A model generated the notes under the pieces. That model saw only the letters and a list, made by a program, of their open reading frames with translations, was not told the DNA's origin and did not search any database. From assembly GCA_029959085.1 (NCBI GenBank), contig JARWIR010000094.1, forward strand, positions 1,674,001 through 1,738,000: DNA of 64,000 nucleotides, given 5' to 3'. The stretch is from Nemophila menziesii. Taxonomy: Eukaryota; Streptophyta; Magnoliopsida; Boraginales; Hydrophyllaceae. How positions within the stretch are numbered: position 1 is the stretch's first letter; the number at the start of each line of letters is the position of its first letter. Below, piece by piece: positions 45,831 through 57,927 of the stretch. The position numbers and the translations under genes were made by a program.

Positions 45831-46954
45831 TTTGACAGCAATCAAGAAAAAAGAAAAGGGTAAAATGCAATTTTTGTAATGAGAGTGTGATCAAGTAGTC
45901 GAGGTAAAATATAACATAGTTCATCTTTGTTTCAAAAGCTTCAGATTTGACACAATTAACAGAATAAACTATGATCTTTGATGTAATCTTTAAGTAAATA
46001 AATGAAAATTTAAAAGGAAGAATCCTAGAACATTTTTTCTTCTGATTCAATGTACTTTGACAAGTATAGGATCAATGGTTTTAATAAAAAGAAAAGGTTA
46101 TTATGTGTAATATATGGACCTATAATGTATTCAAGTTTTAACCAGTAAGGGTTAAAAGTTTGAAAGTTAAATTAGGTTGACATGAATATTGAAATACAAT
46201 AGCTAAATTGTATAAATAAGTAACTCAATGCATGCTAAAAATCAAAAGAATGTTTATATTCCAAATAAGGCTTATAAATTTCTACTATGAAGACCTAGAG
46301 TATTTTATTCCCTCACTATTTTTTTCCAAATACATTTTTTTCCTACAAATTCGCATTGAATAATATTCTAAGCTTTGAATTATTTTTTCCAAGTTAAAAT
46401 AGAGAAAATTATCCCAGAAAAGAAAGTTTCCAATAAGAGGGTGCTATTCTAAGAGTAAGCTTGTAAAAAATTAGAAATAAAAAACAGCACTTTAAGAATC
46501 ATGAGGATAAGTGTTCGATCAATGAAAATTCAACAACAAATATCAGTGGGTCTAGCAACAAATAAAGAAGTCTCATGTAACAAGATTGATTTTTCTACAG
46601 TTACAAAATTAACCATTAATTCGATGTTCTTGTTTAGGTTTTCGTAAAAGTTATTTGGAAACTGTTAGGTAAATTAAAAATTAAAGGTAGAGCATAATAT
46701 ATTATAAAGTTAGGTTTGGGTTTGATAATTTATGAGAATCTTGATTGTAATGTTATAGAATTTACTGTTTGTTCCATGGATTAAGTTTAAGTGGTGCATG
46801 TTTAAGCTAAACATGCATTTATATCCTACAAGTTTTTTTGTAATGAAATTATTTTATCTTTAGATAAAAAATGTCTAAATCTCTTTAAAATATTACTTCT
46901 TTTCTAATAAGATTACATAGTTAGTTGAGAAAAATTTGTTAGAAAGCAAAAGGT
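45831..46954. other. Conserved non-coding block (U5)
   Basis: Same as 5,371-6,480. No coding frame is maintained between copies. Confidence 0.35.
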
Positions 46955-47346
46955 GAGTGGGACATAGCCCCGAATAGGGCTGCACATTAAAACAGCAAAA
47001 CCTCACTAAATCGACCAAACACATAGTTTGTACTGGGCCTAATTTTTTTATGGTTTTGGTTTTTGGCCCCATTTTTTTTATAACCCTAGCTATAAAAACA
47101 GTGGGACTTATCTGCTCGTCCTTTGTAGTTTCACGCTAAACTTTCTCTCTGCCCTACAAATTTATCTCCATACTTCAATGTGTTCTCTTGAGAAACCCTA
47201 AAGAAAATTATTTAATCTAATCAAATTTGTGTCATATCTATCTCGTTATCCCTCTAAATCTAAATCTGCTACCTTGATACTTTCCTCTGCCGATTTGTAC
47301 TGTTCTTATGGTTGTTCTGATGATTTTTATCAACATTTCCAGCAAG
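46955..47346 (+). promoter_or_regulatory. Promoter and 5' leader upstream of the GMI1 hairpin (U5)
   Basis: TGGGCCTAA (about 47,034) and TTGGCCCC (about 47,063) boxes, TATAAAAA at 47,091-47,098, telo-box AAACCCTAAAG at 47,192-47,201, and donor-like CAGCAAG|GTGTTT at 47,346. All core motifs are intact. The hairpin begins 1.44 kb downstream of the TATA box. Confidence 0.6.
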
Positions 47347-48531
47347 GTGTTTTCTCTATTTTATTCTTTTAGTTCTAGATTATTTATTTTAGTTTCATTT
47401 ATTTGGATCTATTCATTTTTTGTTGTATAATTTTTATTAATTTAGGGTTTCAATATTTTTATTTTTGTATAAATCCATCAGTCAAACAGCGTGGTACAGT
47501 TCATTTTGGGTAATATTCTTGTTTCTAAACTCATAATTAATTAAGTTTTTGTTATTTGTATATTTATGTATTATAATGCTTGTCTGTTGTGATGTTTCTT
47601 TTTCTTTCTCTATGGTTTATGGATAAAGGCATGTCTTTATTGGTTGAAATAAAAAACTGCTTGTAATGAATTAGTACAAAATTTAACAAATAATTTTGGT
47701 TAAAAGATTCATGTAGAAACATTAGATGAGGTTGTTGGTACTTACCTCTGTATCATCAAGATTTATTTATTGTTGTTTAGATTAATTACTTGCTTTAAAT
47801 ACATAGATCCTTATAGTATATTTTATTTAATATGTTGTTGCATCTGTTTAATTATTATACAAAATAATTTTTAAGCAAAAAGTTAACAGATGAAGGATTA
47901 TGGTAATTGTACTTTTACCTTTAATCATTATTCAATTGATTATTTAGTAATAGCGTTATGTTTTAGATTATAAAGAAGTCTAAAGATGTAAGAAATGGCA
48001 AAGATATGTATCAGCCATAAAATTATGAAATTTTAGTTCCTTCATAACTCAGTGGTTTAGAAGAATGAAAGCGTAGACTAGAATAATATATTTGGAATAT
48101 TATTAGATTTAAAATTAAATTTTCTACAGAAATTTGCACCATTGGTCTATGTGTTATGCAAATTAATAAAATATACCCGTCGTTTAAAATGTATGTGTTA
48201 TGTAAATTAATCAAATATATCGTCTTTCAAAATGTAGCAATTATATAGGGGTATTTTTGCAACGATAATACAACTCTTTGAAATACATGGTTTTTTATTC
48301 TTGGATAATAACATATTTTTATTAAAAATTAGCTAAGGTAACCTTGTACTACTTTAAAGCTTCCGATTTTTAATACTTAGTTGATTTTTCATTACAATTT
48401 GCGAGTCTATATTATTATCTAACTTGAAGTTTATCTTGACTTATAATGTCATTAATTAAAGAAATAGTTAATATCACAATCTATATTTCAATTTTCGTTT
48501 AATATAGGTACCCTAAGTGTAATATTTACTA
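47347..48531 (+). other. Intron-like region between promoter and hairpin (U5)
   Basis: Same as 24,270-25,462, with A-box-like TAACTCAGTGGTTTAGAAG (about 48,045) and the ~48-bp repeat (48,140-48,260). The minus frame 48,214-48,023 is a repeat shadow. Confidence 0.35.
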
Positions 48532-48540
48532 ATATAAACT

Positions 48541-49210
48541 TCAAGTCAGCAAAGGTTGTCTCGAATGTATATTCTGAAGGCAGATCCATTAATAAATCTG
48601 TATGTGGGGTAAGATCCATATATTCTGTCATAGCAAATTATGAACACACTGAGTATTAGTATAATGCACACATTTGTTAAATAAATAATAATGATTTAGA
48701 ATGTATATAAATGTACAAACTTCGAATGTAATAGATTCTTTAAATCCATACTGTTACAAAACAAAATACAGAATAAGAATTTAGACCTTTTTCATAATGT
48801 AAACTACTAAAGGACAAAAGTTTTAATGAAAAAAACATTGTCAAACCTTGAGCAAGTGCCTATTACACTTCTGCTTGAATATTCTGAGATCATTTTTTCC
48901 AAATCTCTGTGTTATGAAAATCCTCAACACAATGTAAATCATTGCTGCTCCAATTCACTAGTCTTTGGGTTTTTAGAATCTGAATCTTTCATATATTCTT
49001 CTTTTACCACATCAACAAACTCATTCAATGGAATTTCATTGCGAGTTTTATTTACTTTTACTTCCACACTCTTACCATTCGGCAAAAGTACACGGAAATT
49101 GAAAATCTTTTCTAATTCATAACATGATATCTTCTTAACATTAGGCACAAGTGCGGGTATTTTCCTAAATCCTTGAGAAGAAGAATACCCGCACTTGAGG
49201 ATAAGAAAGA
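48541..49210 (-). pseudogene. GMI1: GMI1-like fragment, left arm (U5)
   Basis: Minus-strand frame 49,217-48,939 reads LILKCGYSSSQGFRKIPALV, VKKISCYELEKIFNF, LLPNGKSVEVKV, EFVDVVKEEYMKDSDSK, then shifts. Exon a ends at 48,847, exon c is about 48,721-48,750 and exon d 48,541-48,624. The plus frame 48,826-49,122 is its shadow. Confidence 0.6.
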
Positions 49211-49803
49211 CCCGCACTTGTGCCTAATATCAAGAAGATATCATGTTATGACTTAGAAAAGATCTTCAATTTTCGTGTACTTTTGCCTAATGGTAAGAGT
49301 GTGGAAGTAAAACTAAATGAAACTCGCAATGAAATTCTATTGAATGAGTTTGTTGATGTGGTAAAACAAGATTATACGAGAGATTCAGAGTCTAAAAAAA
49401 TCCAAAGACCGGTGAAATGGTGCAGCGATGATTTACATTTTGTTGAGGATTTATCTCAGGATCTTTAAGCAGAAGTGTAATAAGCTTTTGCCCAACGTTT
49501 GACAATGTTTTTGTCATTAAAATTAATGTCCTTTAGTAGTTTACATTATGAAAAAAATTCTAAGTTCTTGTTCTATGTTTTGGTTGGTAACAGGATGGAT
49601 TGAAGGAATCATGTACATTCGAGGTTTGTATATTTACATACATTCTAATTTTTTTTAACAAATTAGTGCATTATACTAATATTAATACTCAGTGTGTTCT
49701 TAATTTGCTATGACAGAATATGCTGGATCTTACCCCACATACAGATTTATTAATGGAGTTGCCTTCAAAATATACATTTGAGACAACCCTTGCTGACATG
49801 ATA
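49211..49803 (+). pseudogene. GMI1: GMI1-like fragment, right arm (U5)
   Basis: Exon a (to 49,496) has PNIKKISCYDLEKIFNF, LLPNGKSVEVKL, then a ~30-base loss after FVEDL that truncates the frame at 49,468. Exon c is 49,594-49,623 and exon d 49,717-49,803 (NMLDLTPHTDLLMELP, YTFETTLADM), with donor ATA|GTAAGT. Confidence 0.6.
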
Positions 49804-50034
49804 GTAAGTTTCTATAATTTATTTAACAAATCCAATTTAGTGATTTGGAAGAGGCCAAAGGCTCCAACCCCATTTGTGGAGTTGGTGTTTTCACTTCAAA
49901 TCTTTGTAATATGATAAGACAATTCCCAAAATTGTAAATATGTTTTCCACCATGGTAAAGAAAGATAATAAATTAATACAAGAAAAATCAATATAGAGCT
50001 AAAACATTTTTTTAAAACTTTTTGTATGCATTAC

Positions 50035-50940
50035 CTTGTGGAGATTTCAAGGCTTGGATTTTTCATTGTTAGCTCAAAACTAGATAAAGTTCAACCTGCA
50101 ATATATAAGAAGTAATTTAAGATTAATTATGTTGATTATATAATCATGACAGACTCTTTAAATAGGCTTAAATGCATAACATGGTTATTTTCTTACTTGT
50201 ATGGAGATTTATGCTCTCATACCACATAATTTTATATAAAAAATTAATTGAATTATACCACAGAACAAAACTAAACATTTATAATTGAGAATACTTATAT
50301 CTAAAAAAATTGCTTAATGTCTTTATGATAGAAATATTTATTATGATGAATATATTTTAGAAAAATGATAAAAAAATATATAATATAATTTTATTATAGT
50401 AAATATTTATTAAACATATATTTTTATATAAAATCAACTCATTTAGGAAAAAAATCAATTAACGTAAAGGTTAGTAATATAATTCTGCAAACAAAATGAA
50501 CTTGGAAATAAAAGGAAACTAACGGGACACCTAAATCTCACTTTACAAATAAAAGGAACCTAACTATTTTTCTGGTATAAAAATTTGGATATTCAGGCTT
50601 TATTCATCATTAATTCACTCGAAACGGTAAAAATAAGTATTTCAGCAATAATGAATCAAAACTAGTCTATAGTAGATCAATAACATGTTACGCACAACCC
50701 ATATAAAAATTCGGTTATATAAATGATCTAAGTAAATTTTAGAAGGATTGAAGATTAAAACATGCTTATTGTTAAAAGACGGAGAGCTAGAAGACTCAAG
50801 ATTATACATACCCGTTGATCTTTAAAAAATTTGTAGAATGCTTTAAGTGAAAATTGGTTTCCAAAAAATATAGGACGTAGGGTGAATATGGTTAGGGTGG
50901 AAGAGGGAGAGGGGAGAGAGGAGTATATAAGAAGAGGAGT
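50035..50940 (-). pseudogene. Minus-strand promoter, leader and small exon (U5)
   Basis: TATATA at about 50,934-50,939 (minus), CT-rich leader, donor GG|GTATGTA near 50,812. The small exon 50,095-50,035 has lost one base (AGATAAAG for AGATATGAG), shifting its frame. Unrecognised. Confidence 0.4.
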
Positions 50941-52100
50941 AAATAGTGTTGTATGTGTTATTTTAGAGCCAAAATTGTCATAACATGGTTTTTTTTGCTA
51001 TCTTTATCTTTTTGCATACTATATTTTAAATATTTATCAATATAACCACCAAAAGATTGAATTTATTTTCTAAGACCTCATTTTTCTTGAATTTTTTTTT
51101 AAATTTTAATGTCGAATGAGACAAATTAAATACGTATAGATCTGACATTTAATATAATTAAATAAGTATATATATTATATATAAAAGAAACTTATGTCTT
51201 TTCCGATTCAATAGTATTTATGAGTTTGTCCAAAAAAGAATATTTAAAATTTGAATTCATTTTAAATAGTAAATAATTAAAAAATCATTTAGTATTCTTA
51301 GAAATTGAGGTCATACCTTATTAAATGACATTATGTGCCAGTTTAGAAGTGTTTTTCTAGAAAAACACTTAAAAGTATATTTAAAACTTTTAAAGTGTTT
51401 TAAACCCGGAAAAACACTTTTATGAAAAACACTAAATATGTGCTTCTTAAAAAAACATTTAAAGTGATTTTAGATGTCAAACTTATATTTAATAGTTTTT
51501 TTAAATTTTAATTTTTATTCAAAAAGCTCTTTTTTCTTTTAGAATAAGCACTTCCAAACAGGTCTTATATCGTATTAAATATTTTAAAAATAATAATATA
51601 TTATTTATAAACTAAATCTTCCCATTTCCAAAAGGGTGGGCGCGGTAAGAGTATTAAAGAAAAGTCCCAAACAATAGTTTAATTACATAAAATTGAGAAT
51701 TTTATCTTTGATATATGTTTAGAGTAAAAAGTACTCTACAAAAATTTACAGACCAACATATTTATTTTTGAAAATATTATACTTGTTAGATTTATATTAA
51801 CCATAATTTTTATGTTAATTTCGAGTCATTCGAAAGATGGATTATTTTGAGTAATTCTTATGGACCTTCCCCAAGTGTTTCTAAATCATCACTTGGGCAT
51901 TCGATGTTTAATAAGAAAATTATTTAAAAAACTTATTTTATATGTATGAATATTTTTCATTTGTATAATTAAATATATATATTGACTTATATTGTCATTA
52001 ATTAAAAAAATAGTTGATATGAAGACTTATAATTAATTTTTTGTTTAATATAGGGACCTTGAGTGTAATATTTCATAATATAAAGACATATAGTGCATTT
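50941..52100. other. AT-rich unit end with MITE; ~1 kb deletion (U5)
   Basis: The MITE lies at 51,334-51,567. At about 51,805 ATTAACCATAATTT joins TTATGTTAATTTCGAGTC, removing about 1 kb present in U2 and U4, including the plus-strand leader. Confidence 0.5.
51334..51567. mobile_element. MITE with imperfect terminal inverted repeats (U5)
   Basis: Same element and site as 15,414-15,645; the left end is TGTGCCAGTTTAGAAGTG and the right end CACTTCCAAACAGG. Confidence 0.55.
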
Positions 52101-52554
52101 AAGTCCAAAAACCGTTTTGGGGCCAATGTCCCAATCTACTTTTCCATATTTCAGTAGAGTATTGGATTACCGACCAAAAAATAGAACCTGAAATATGATA
52201 AAACTTAAAATTTTACTTTCTTGATTTAGAAAATATAAAAAAATTATGTTAATTTGTCCCATAATCTTTGTGAAAATTAGATGCTATAATACCTTTATAT
52301 AATGTAACAGAGTATTGTGTTTTCCTTTTTAATCATTAATCTCATTTGACTAAATCAATTTTTCGTAATTATAATGTGTATTATGGTGTTTAATAAAATA
52401 TAATTGAAGTGGACGATTAAGAAGAAAAATAATCAGGGTAACTATAGATTATTTTTTATTTATACTTGTAAAACTATAATAACTTTATTATATATTATGC
52501 AAAATCGGCATAATTCTTAACTAATGGTGTACAATTTTTTAGTGAAACATATAG

Positions 52555-53325
52555 TTATGACATCAAAAAAATTTCCCATATGCAAAGAGATTGTAAGGGA
52601 GGATCCCTTCAAGTCCCAAGGGGCTTAAGCCCCCTTCCCCCTTGAACCCGTAAATTTAAGAATACGTCAATGCAATTTTGTCCCGAAAAATAATTTAAAC
52701 CCCTCTGAGAACCGCATAAGTTATTATGTCTTAATAGTATAGAAACTTTGCATTTTAGCATTAAAATTGAGGTTAGGTGTTTAAATCTTAGCATTGCTTT
52801 ATCTTTTTTACAAATAAAGATTTACGTTATAAATTTGTCAATTTTTATAAAACCTATCTTGATTTTGATGACAGTATTAATTAGTAATTTATTATTTATA
52901 TTACTCAAATAAAATTAGTGTTTAATTTTTACAAATGATTAATTTCGCATCTTTATAAATTAAAATATAACAAATGGTATATTAATAATTTAATATAATA
53001 CTACTAATACCATATACATCAAGTGTATATAATGGTGCTGGTTTACATATTTTTGGGGTAACTAGGAACGGATAAACTCATCAATTAAAGAAAAGAAAAA
53101 CGTCAAGACGTTGGATTCTCATAGTTGCATTGCTAGTTATATGTTTATGTGTCATATTTTTACCTTAAAAAATCTCTAGAAGCATTGACTCCTGACTCCC
53201 GTATATTTTAAGCCCCCTCTCAATTTAGTTTATGGATCCGCCTCTGATCCCCAGATACAACTCTTAACATGCATATGGATAAATGTCATCCTAGTAAATT
53301 TTCAGGGACAGCACAAATAATGTCA
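52555..53325 (+). pseudogene. Truncated UBZ4 zinc-finger fragment with inserted element (U6)
   Basis: First half TSKKFPICKEIV (first Cys lost: TTTCCC for TTGTCCC), then the element, then TTLNMHMDKCHPSKFSGTAQ, ending near 53,323 where it jumps to the AT-rich stretch. The DIY...CTLEELD part and the tail are deleted. Confidence 0.5.
52595..53247. mobile_element. GGCGGATCC-ended element (U6)
   Basis: Starts AAGGGAGGATCCC and ends ATGGATCCGCCTCTGAT. The 61-codon minus frame 52,794-52,609 lies inside and is not a gene. Internal tRNA-like boxes are more decayed than in U3. Confidence 0.65.
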
Positions 53326-54507
53326 TCCTAAAAAAGATTAATTTGTCTATTTTTTAGCATATCTTATTAAACTTTTAGTTATAGTATTTGTATGAATATT
53401 TTGTTATATATTTGATAAATATAGGGTATATGTATAACATAGGTACTAATAGAGTGATTATATAAAAAACAAATTATGGCAATTTTTGCAAAATATAGGG
53501 ACATATAGTGCAATTAAATTAAAATAAAATATACCATTACCCCAATCCCTTAGCCCCCTATAGAAGTATCTTGATCCACCCCTTATTAATATTATATGAA
53601 TTATTTGAATTATTTAAACAGAAAAATAATGAAAAGAATAACAAGTCTTATTATGTGCCACATTTCTTAACACTATTATGGATTTATAAGAGATGAATTA
53701 ATCATTAGTTAAGGATGAAATTTCTAGTAGAATAACACATGTTTTATCTCTTGATAAGACATAATGATTTTTATTAATGGACCTATCAAAAAAAAATGTG
53801 ACACTTAAATTTTTCTAATCCAGTTTTATTGTGGTTGGGTGAGTTGATATAAGGTTACTCAAACTTGGTCAGCTTTTGATATTTTATTAAAACTTAATAA
53901 TTTAAAATGAAAAACTCAACAATCGTTATAAAAATAAAAAGATTAACAACTCAAAATGTAAAATTCAATTACAATTTTGCATTGTAAAAATTAATCGAAA
54001 TATATTACAATCATAAGTAATTTATAAAATTTACAAAACATACAATCTTCAAATGTTGATCTTTAAATATAATCGACAAGTTAAAAAAAGTATTTTTTTA
54101 ATCATTCTTTTTAATTTCATTTTTCTCTATTCTAACACAATAATCATCTCATCCATTGTTCTCATTGTCTTTGTTTTTCCACATTGCTTCTTTTTTCCAC
54201 ATCGTCGTTATTTGCTTTCTTTTTTTGATCACTTACCTTTTTAGGTTTTTTTTTTAAATTAATAATCAGATTCTTCGTTAGCACATTAATAAAGGGTTCA
54301 AATCTTGTCAACTACTAGTACCCAATCTCTCATTCATTAGTTACTTTACTCGTTCTCTCTCTCTTGAAAAGTGTTGAGACTTTTCATAATCCAAAGTAAT
54401 AAATTTTAAAAGTTCATATTATTTGCTCATTTTTTTTATATGTATTGTATATTCGTTGTATAATTTTAAGGTTTTTTCTATTTAGTATATTTCATTTATT
54501 TTCTAAT
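53326..54507. other. AT-rich non-coding stretch (U6)
   Basis: Matches 18,910-20,790 of U3 without the LINE insertion. No gene. The plus frame 54,053-54,244 is low-complexity. Confidence 0.35.
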
Positions 54508-55945
54508 CGTGCCTTGGGTCTTTCTCGGCTTGCTTGTGAAAACTCCTCTTAAAGGAAAGAAAGGGAGTATTGTAACTCAATTAGATAAAATGGATGAGTA
54601 TGTAATTAGAAGTTAAACTTCAACATCTTATGTGATTAAGAGTTTCTTTGTGGTTGACAAGACATTTCATATGTTGTGTGAAAGGAAAATGGGCTCCAAA
54701 ACTTTTGGGTTTGTCTCAAGTGGGGAACATATGTATCTGAGTGCAATATTCTTGTCATGTGTGATATTTTGGATAATTCAGGGAATAAGGTGAGTGAACT
54801 AAACCTCTTTTATGTGGTTTTTGAATATTTGTAGATGGTTATTCTAATGCTTTTTCCTAATTTTCATGTTGGTATTTCTCATGCTTCCCATGATTTATCC
54901 TAATATTACGGAAATCAAGGATAGTAACTTCAGTTTTGGGACATTGGAGGCTAGTTATGGCTTACCTTTACTAATTAAAAGTGTTTTCGAGATGGGGTTT
55001 AATACTTTGTCTAGACTGTTGAGATGGAGAGTTATTCTATGAAGGGGAAGTTTAATGGAAAAATTTGTTTTCAGAAAATTATGAAGAAGGTATTAAGCTT
55101 AAATATTTTGTTCTCCTCGGATTAAGACTGAAAAGATATTGGTGAATCCTCTTAAAGAATATTGAAAAGGTATTTAATATTTGGAAAGATTGTTTGATAG
55201 GACAATTTTTATTAAGTCTCCTGATTTCTACATGGAAAAGAGCATGACTCGTATTCCCTAGAAATGTATTGGAACACATATTATCAAATATAATATAAAT
55301 ATGAAATTGTTCAACTTTTAAAGTGAAGAAACTTATAACAAGATACTTGAGCAGGTGTGGAATGTTGGAAGCAAAATAATGTTGTTAAGAAAGAGGGGTC
55401 ATGGTATGATGCTTGAAAAGATAGATACTAAGAGGTTCCATACTAAAGAAGATTTCACTACAATTGTAGATAAAGGATGTAGTTTTATATGTGGATAGTG
55501 CAATTCGTGTTGTTGATCAAATGGACGCAGTTATTGTTACTAGACTAAGATTGACCTAGTATAGATTGTGTATTAAAAATTAGATCTCTAAAAACTTAAT
55601 GCGTAAAATGTATGGTTATATTAATGAAGAAACGTGTTATGATGTTGAAGTGATTTATGTGTGGTATTGCCTACTAAGTGTAGGTTTGTAAGGAAGCAAT
55701 AATAACATTGCGGATTGCACTAAGAAAAAGAAAAACATGGAGGTAAATGTTTAAGCACCATGATAAACGATAGTTTCTACATTAAATGTAAGGGAGGTCA
55801 ATAGGGCCTTCAAGCAACATGAAGTTTCTAAATTCATTAAATAAATTAAACTAGATGTTGTGCGTCTCCTAGAAACTAAAATGGCAAAATCTAAATATGA
55901 TGAATTTTATAAACATTTCATTGGTTGAGAATGATGAAATTATTA
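54508..55945 (+). mobile_element. Degenerate LINE 5' fragment (U6)
   Basis: Same relic, with a private ~45-base loss near 54,890 (after CATGCTTCCCATG). The minus frame 55,279-55,079 is a shadow. Confidence 0.65.
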
Positions 55946-56139
55946 ATTCTTGCATTTCAAAATTGACACTAAGAAAAAAAACATTTGGAACACGTGTTTA
56001 AGCATTGGGTGAACTGTTATTGAACACTAAGTGGTACATCAAACGTCGAGCTCATTATTATACCATTGAAAAAAATATTTAGCACAAGATTTCAAAAGTT
56101 AACACTGAAAAATAACGAAACATATCATTTTTATTAATA

Positions 56140-56440
56140 CACTACCCAATATACACTGAGAGCTTTGACTTTGACACACGGGTTAAAATATTATAATAAA
56201 AAAAGCTTTCTATATTATTGATAAGACTGAAATAGTTACCGGGTCCCTCATTAGAGGCCAACCTAGTTCCTGTACCAAACATTTCTTGAAATCACGAATG
56301 TTCAGTACTATTCCTTCGATCAAGCTCCTCGAGCATAAAATATGGATCTGTTATATAAACATTCGAGATCCATTTCATCTTCCTCTTCCATTTTATCTTC
56401 AGCTGGACATCTTTTAACCGAGGGACTTTGACAGCAATCA
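56140..56440 (-). pseudogene. Minus-strand gene scrap (U6)
   Basis: Same segment as 5,065-5,370; CTLEELDRR-like words are partly preserved (TGCTCGAGGAGCTTGATCG on the minus strand). Unrecognised. Confidence 0.3.
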
Positions 56441-57540
56441 AGAAAAAGGAAAAGGGTAAAATGCAATTTTTGTTATGAGAGTGTGATCAAGTAGCCAAGG
56501 TAAAATATAACATAGTTCATCTTTGTTTAAAAAGCTTCAGATTTGACACAATTAACGGAAAAACTATGATCTTTGATGTAATCTTTAAGTAAATAAATGA
56601 AAATTTAAAAGGAAGAATCCTAGAACATTTTTTCTTCTGATTCAATGTACTTTGACAAGTATAGGATCAATGGTTTTAATAAAAAGAAAAGGTTATTATG
56701 TGTTATATATGGACCTATAATGTATTCAGGTTTTAACCAGTAAGGGTTAAAAGTCTGAAAGTTAAATTAGGTTAACATAAATATTGAAATACAATAGCTA
56801 AATTGTATAAATAAGTAACTCAATGCATGCTAAAAATCAACAATAAATTTATATTCCAAATAAGGCTTATAGATTTCTACTATGAAGACCTAGAGTATTT
56901 TATTCCCTCACTGTTTTTTTCCAAATACATTTTTTTCTGACAAATTCACATTGAATAACATTCTCAGCTTTGACTTATTTTTACCAAGTTAAAATAGAGA
57001 AAATTATCCCAGAAAAGAAAGTTTCCAATAAGCGGGTTCTATTCTAAGAGTAAGCTTGTAAAAAATTAGGCATAAAAAACAGCACTTTAAGAATCATGAG
57101 GATAACTGTTCAATCAATGAAAAATCAACCACAAACATCAGTGGAAGTCTCATGTAACAAGATTGATTTTTCTACAGTTACAAAATTAACCATTAATTCG
57201 ATGTTCTTTGTTTAGGTTTTCGTAAAAGTTATTTGGAAACTGTTAGGTAAATTAAAAATTAAAGGTAGAGCATGATATATTATAAAGTTAGGTTTGGGTT
57301 TGATAATTTATTAGAATCTTGATTGTAATGTTATAGAATTTAGTGTTTGTTTCATGGATTAAGTTTAAGTGGTGCATGTTTAAGCTAACATGCATTTATA
57401 GTCTACAAGTTGTTTTGTAATGAAATTATTTTATCTTTAGATAAAAAATGTCTAAATCTCTTTAAAATATTACTTATTTTCTAATAAGATTACCTAGTTA
57501 GTTGAGAAAATTTTGTTAGAAAGCAAAAGGTGAGTGGGAC
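56441..57540. other. Conserved non-coding block (U6)
   Basis: Same as 5,371-6,480; no gene seen. Confidence 0.35.
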
Positions 57541-57927
57541 ATAGCCCCGAATAGGGCTGCACATTAAAACCACAAAACCTCACTAAATCGACCCAACACA
57601 TATTTTGTAGTGGGCCTAATTTTTTTTATGGTTTTGGTTTTTGGCCCATATTTTTTTATATAACCCTAGCTATAAAACAGTGGGACTTATCTCCTCGTCC
57701 TTTGTAGTTTCACGCTAAACTTTCTCTGTGCCCTACAAATTTATCTCCATCCTTCAATGTGTTCTCTTGAGAAACCCTAAAGAAAATTATTTAATCTAAT
57801 CAAATTTGTGTCATATCTATCTCGTTATCCCTCTAAATCTAAATCTGCTACCTTGATACTTTCCTCTGCCGATTTGCACTGTTCTTATGGTAGTTCTGAT
57901 GATTTTTATCAACATTTCCAGCAAGGT
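57541..57927 (+). promoter_or_regulatory. Promoter and 5' leader upstream of the GMI1 hairpin (U6)
   Basis: GTGGGCCTAA (about 57,610), TTGGCCCAT (about 57,640), TATAAAA at 57,671-57,677, telo-box AAACCCTAAAG at 57,772-57,781, donor-like CAGCAAG|GTGTTT near 57,926. Core motifs intact as in U5. Confidence 0.6.

Larger units (their letters stand above)
48532..49814. repeat. Head-to-head inverted repeat of the GMI1-like fragment (U5)
   Basis: Left arm 48,532-49,157, spacer 49,158-49,210, right arm 49,211-49,814. The inner 17 bases (TTAGGCACAAGTGCGGG and its complement) pair perfectly. Introns are retained in both arms. The right arm lacks about 30 bases of exon a present in the U3 right arm, so a transcript would carry a bulge there. 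Confidence 0.85.
40941..52100 (+). repeat. Array unit U5, the most complete unit
   Basis: Contains every module in order: zinc-finger fragment with GGCGGATCC element, LINE fragment, minus scrap, promoter, GMI1 hairpin, minus-strand leader and exon, MITE. It lacks the ~1 kb before the unit end that holds the plus-strand leader in U2 and U4. From about 48,000 to its end it is nearly identical to U6 at offset 10,580. Confidence 0.85.

Noticed and set aside
52609..52794. 61-codon minus frame repeated at 63,287-63,472
   Set aside because: Lies wholly in the GGCGGATCC-ended element; its repetition is due to the unit duplication.
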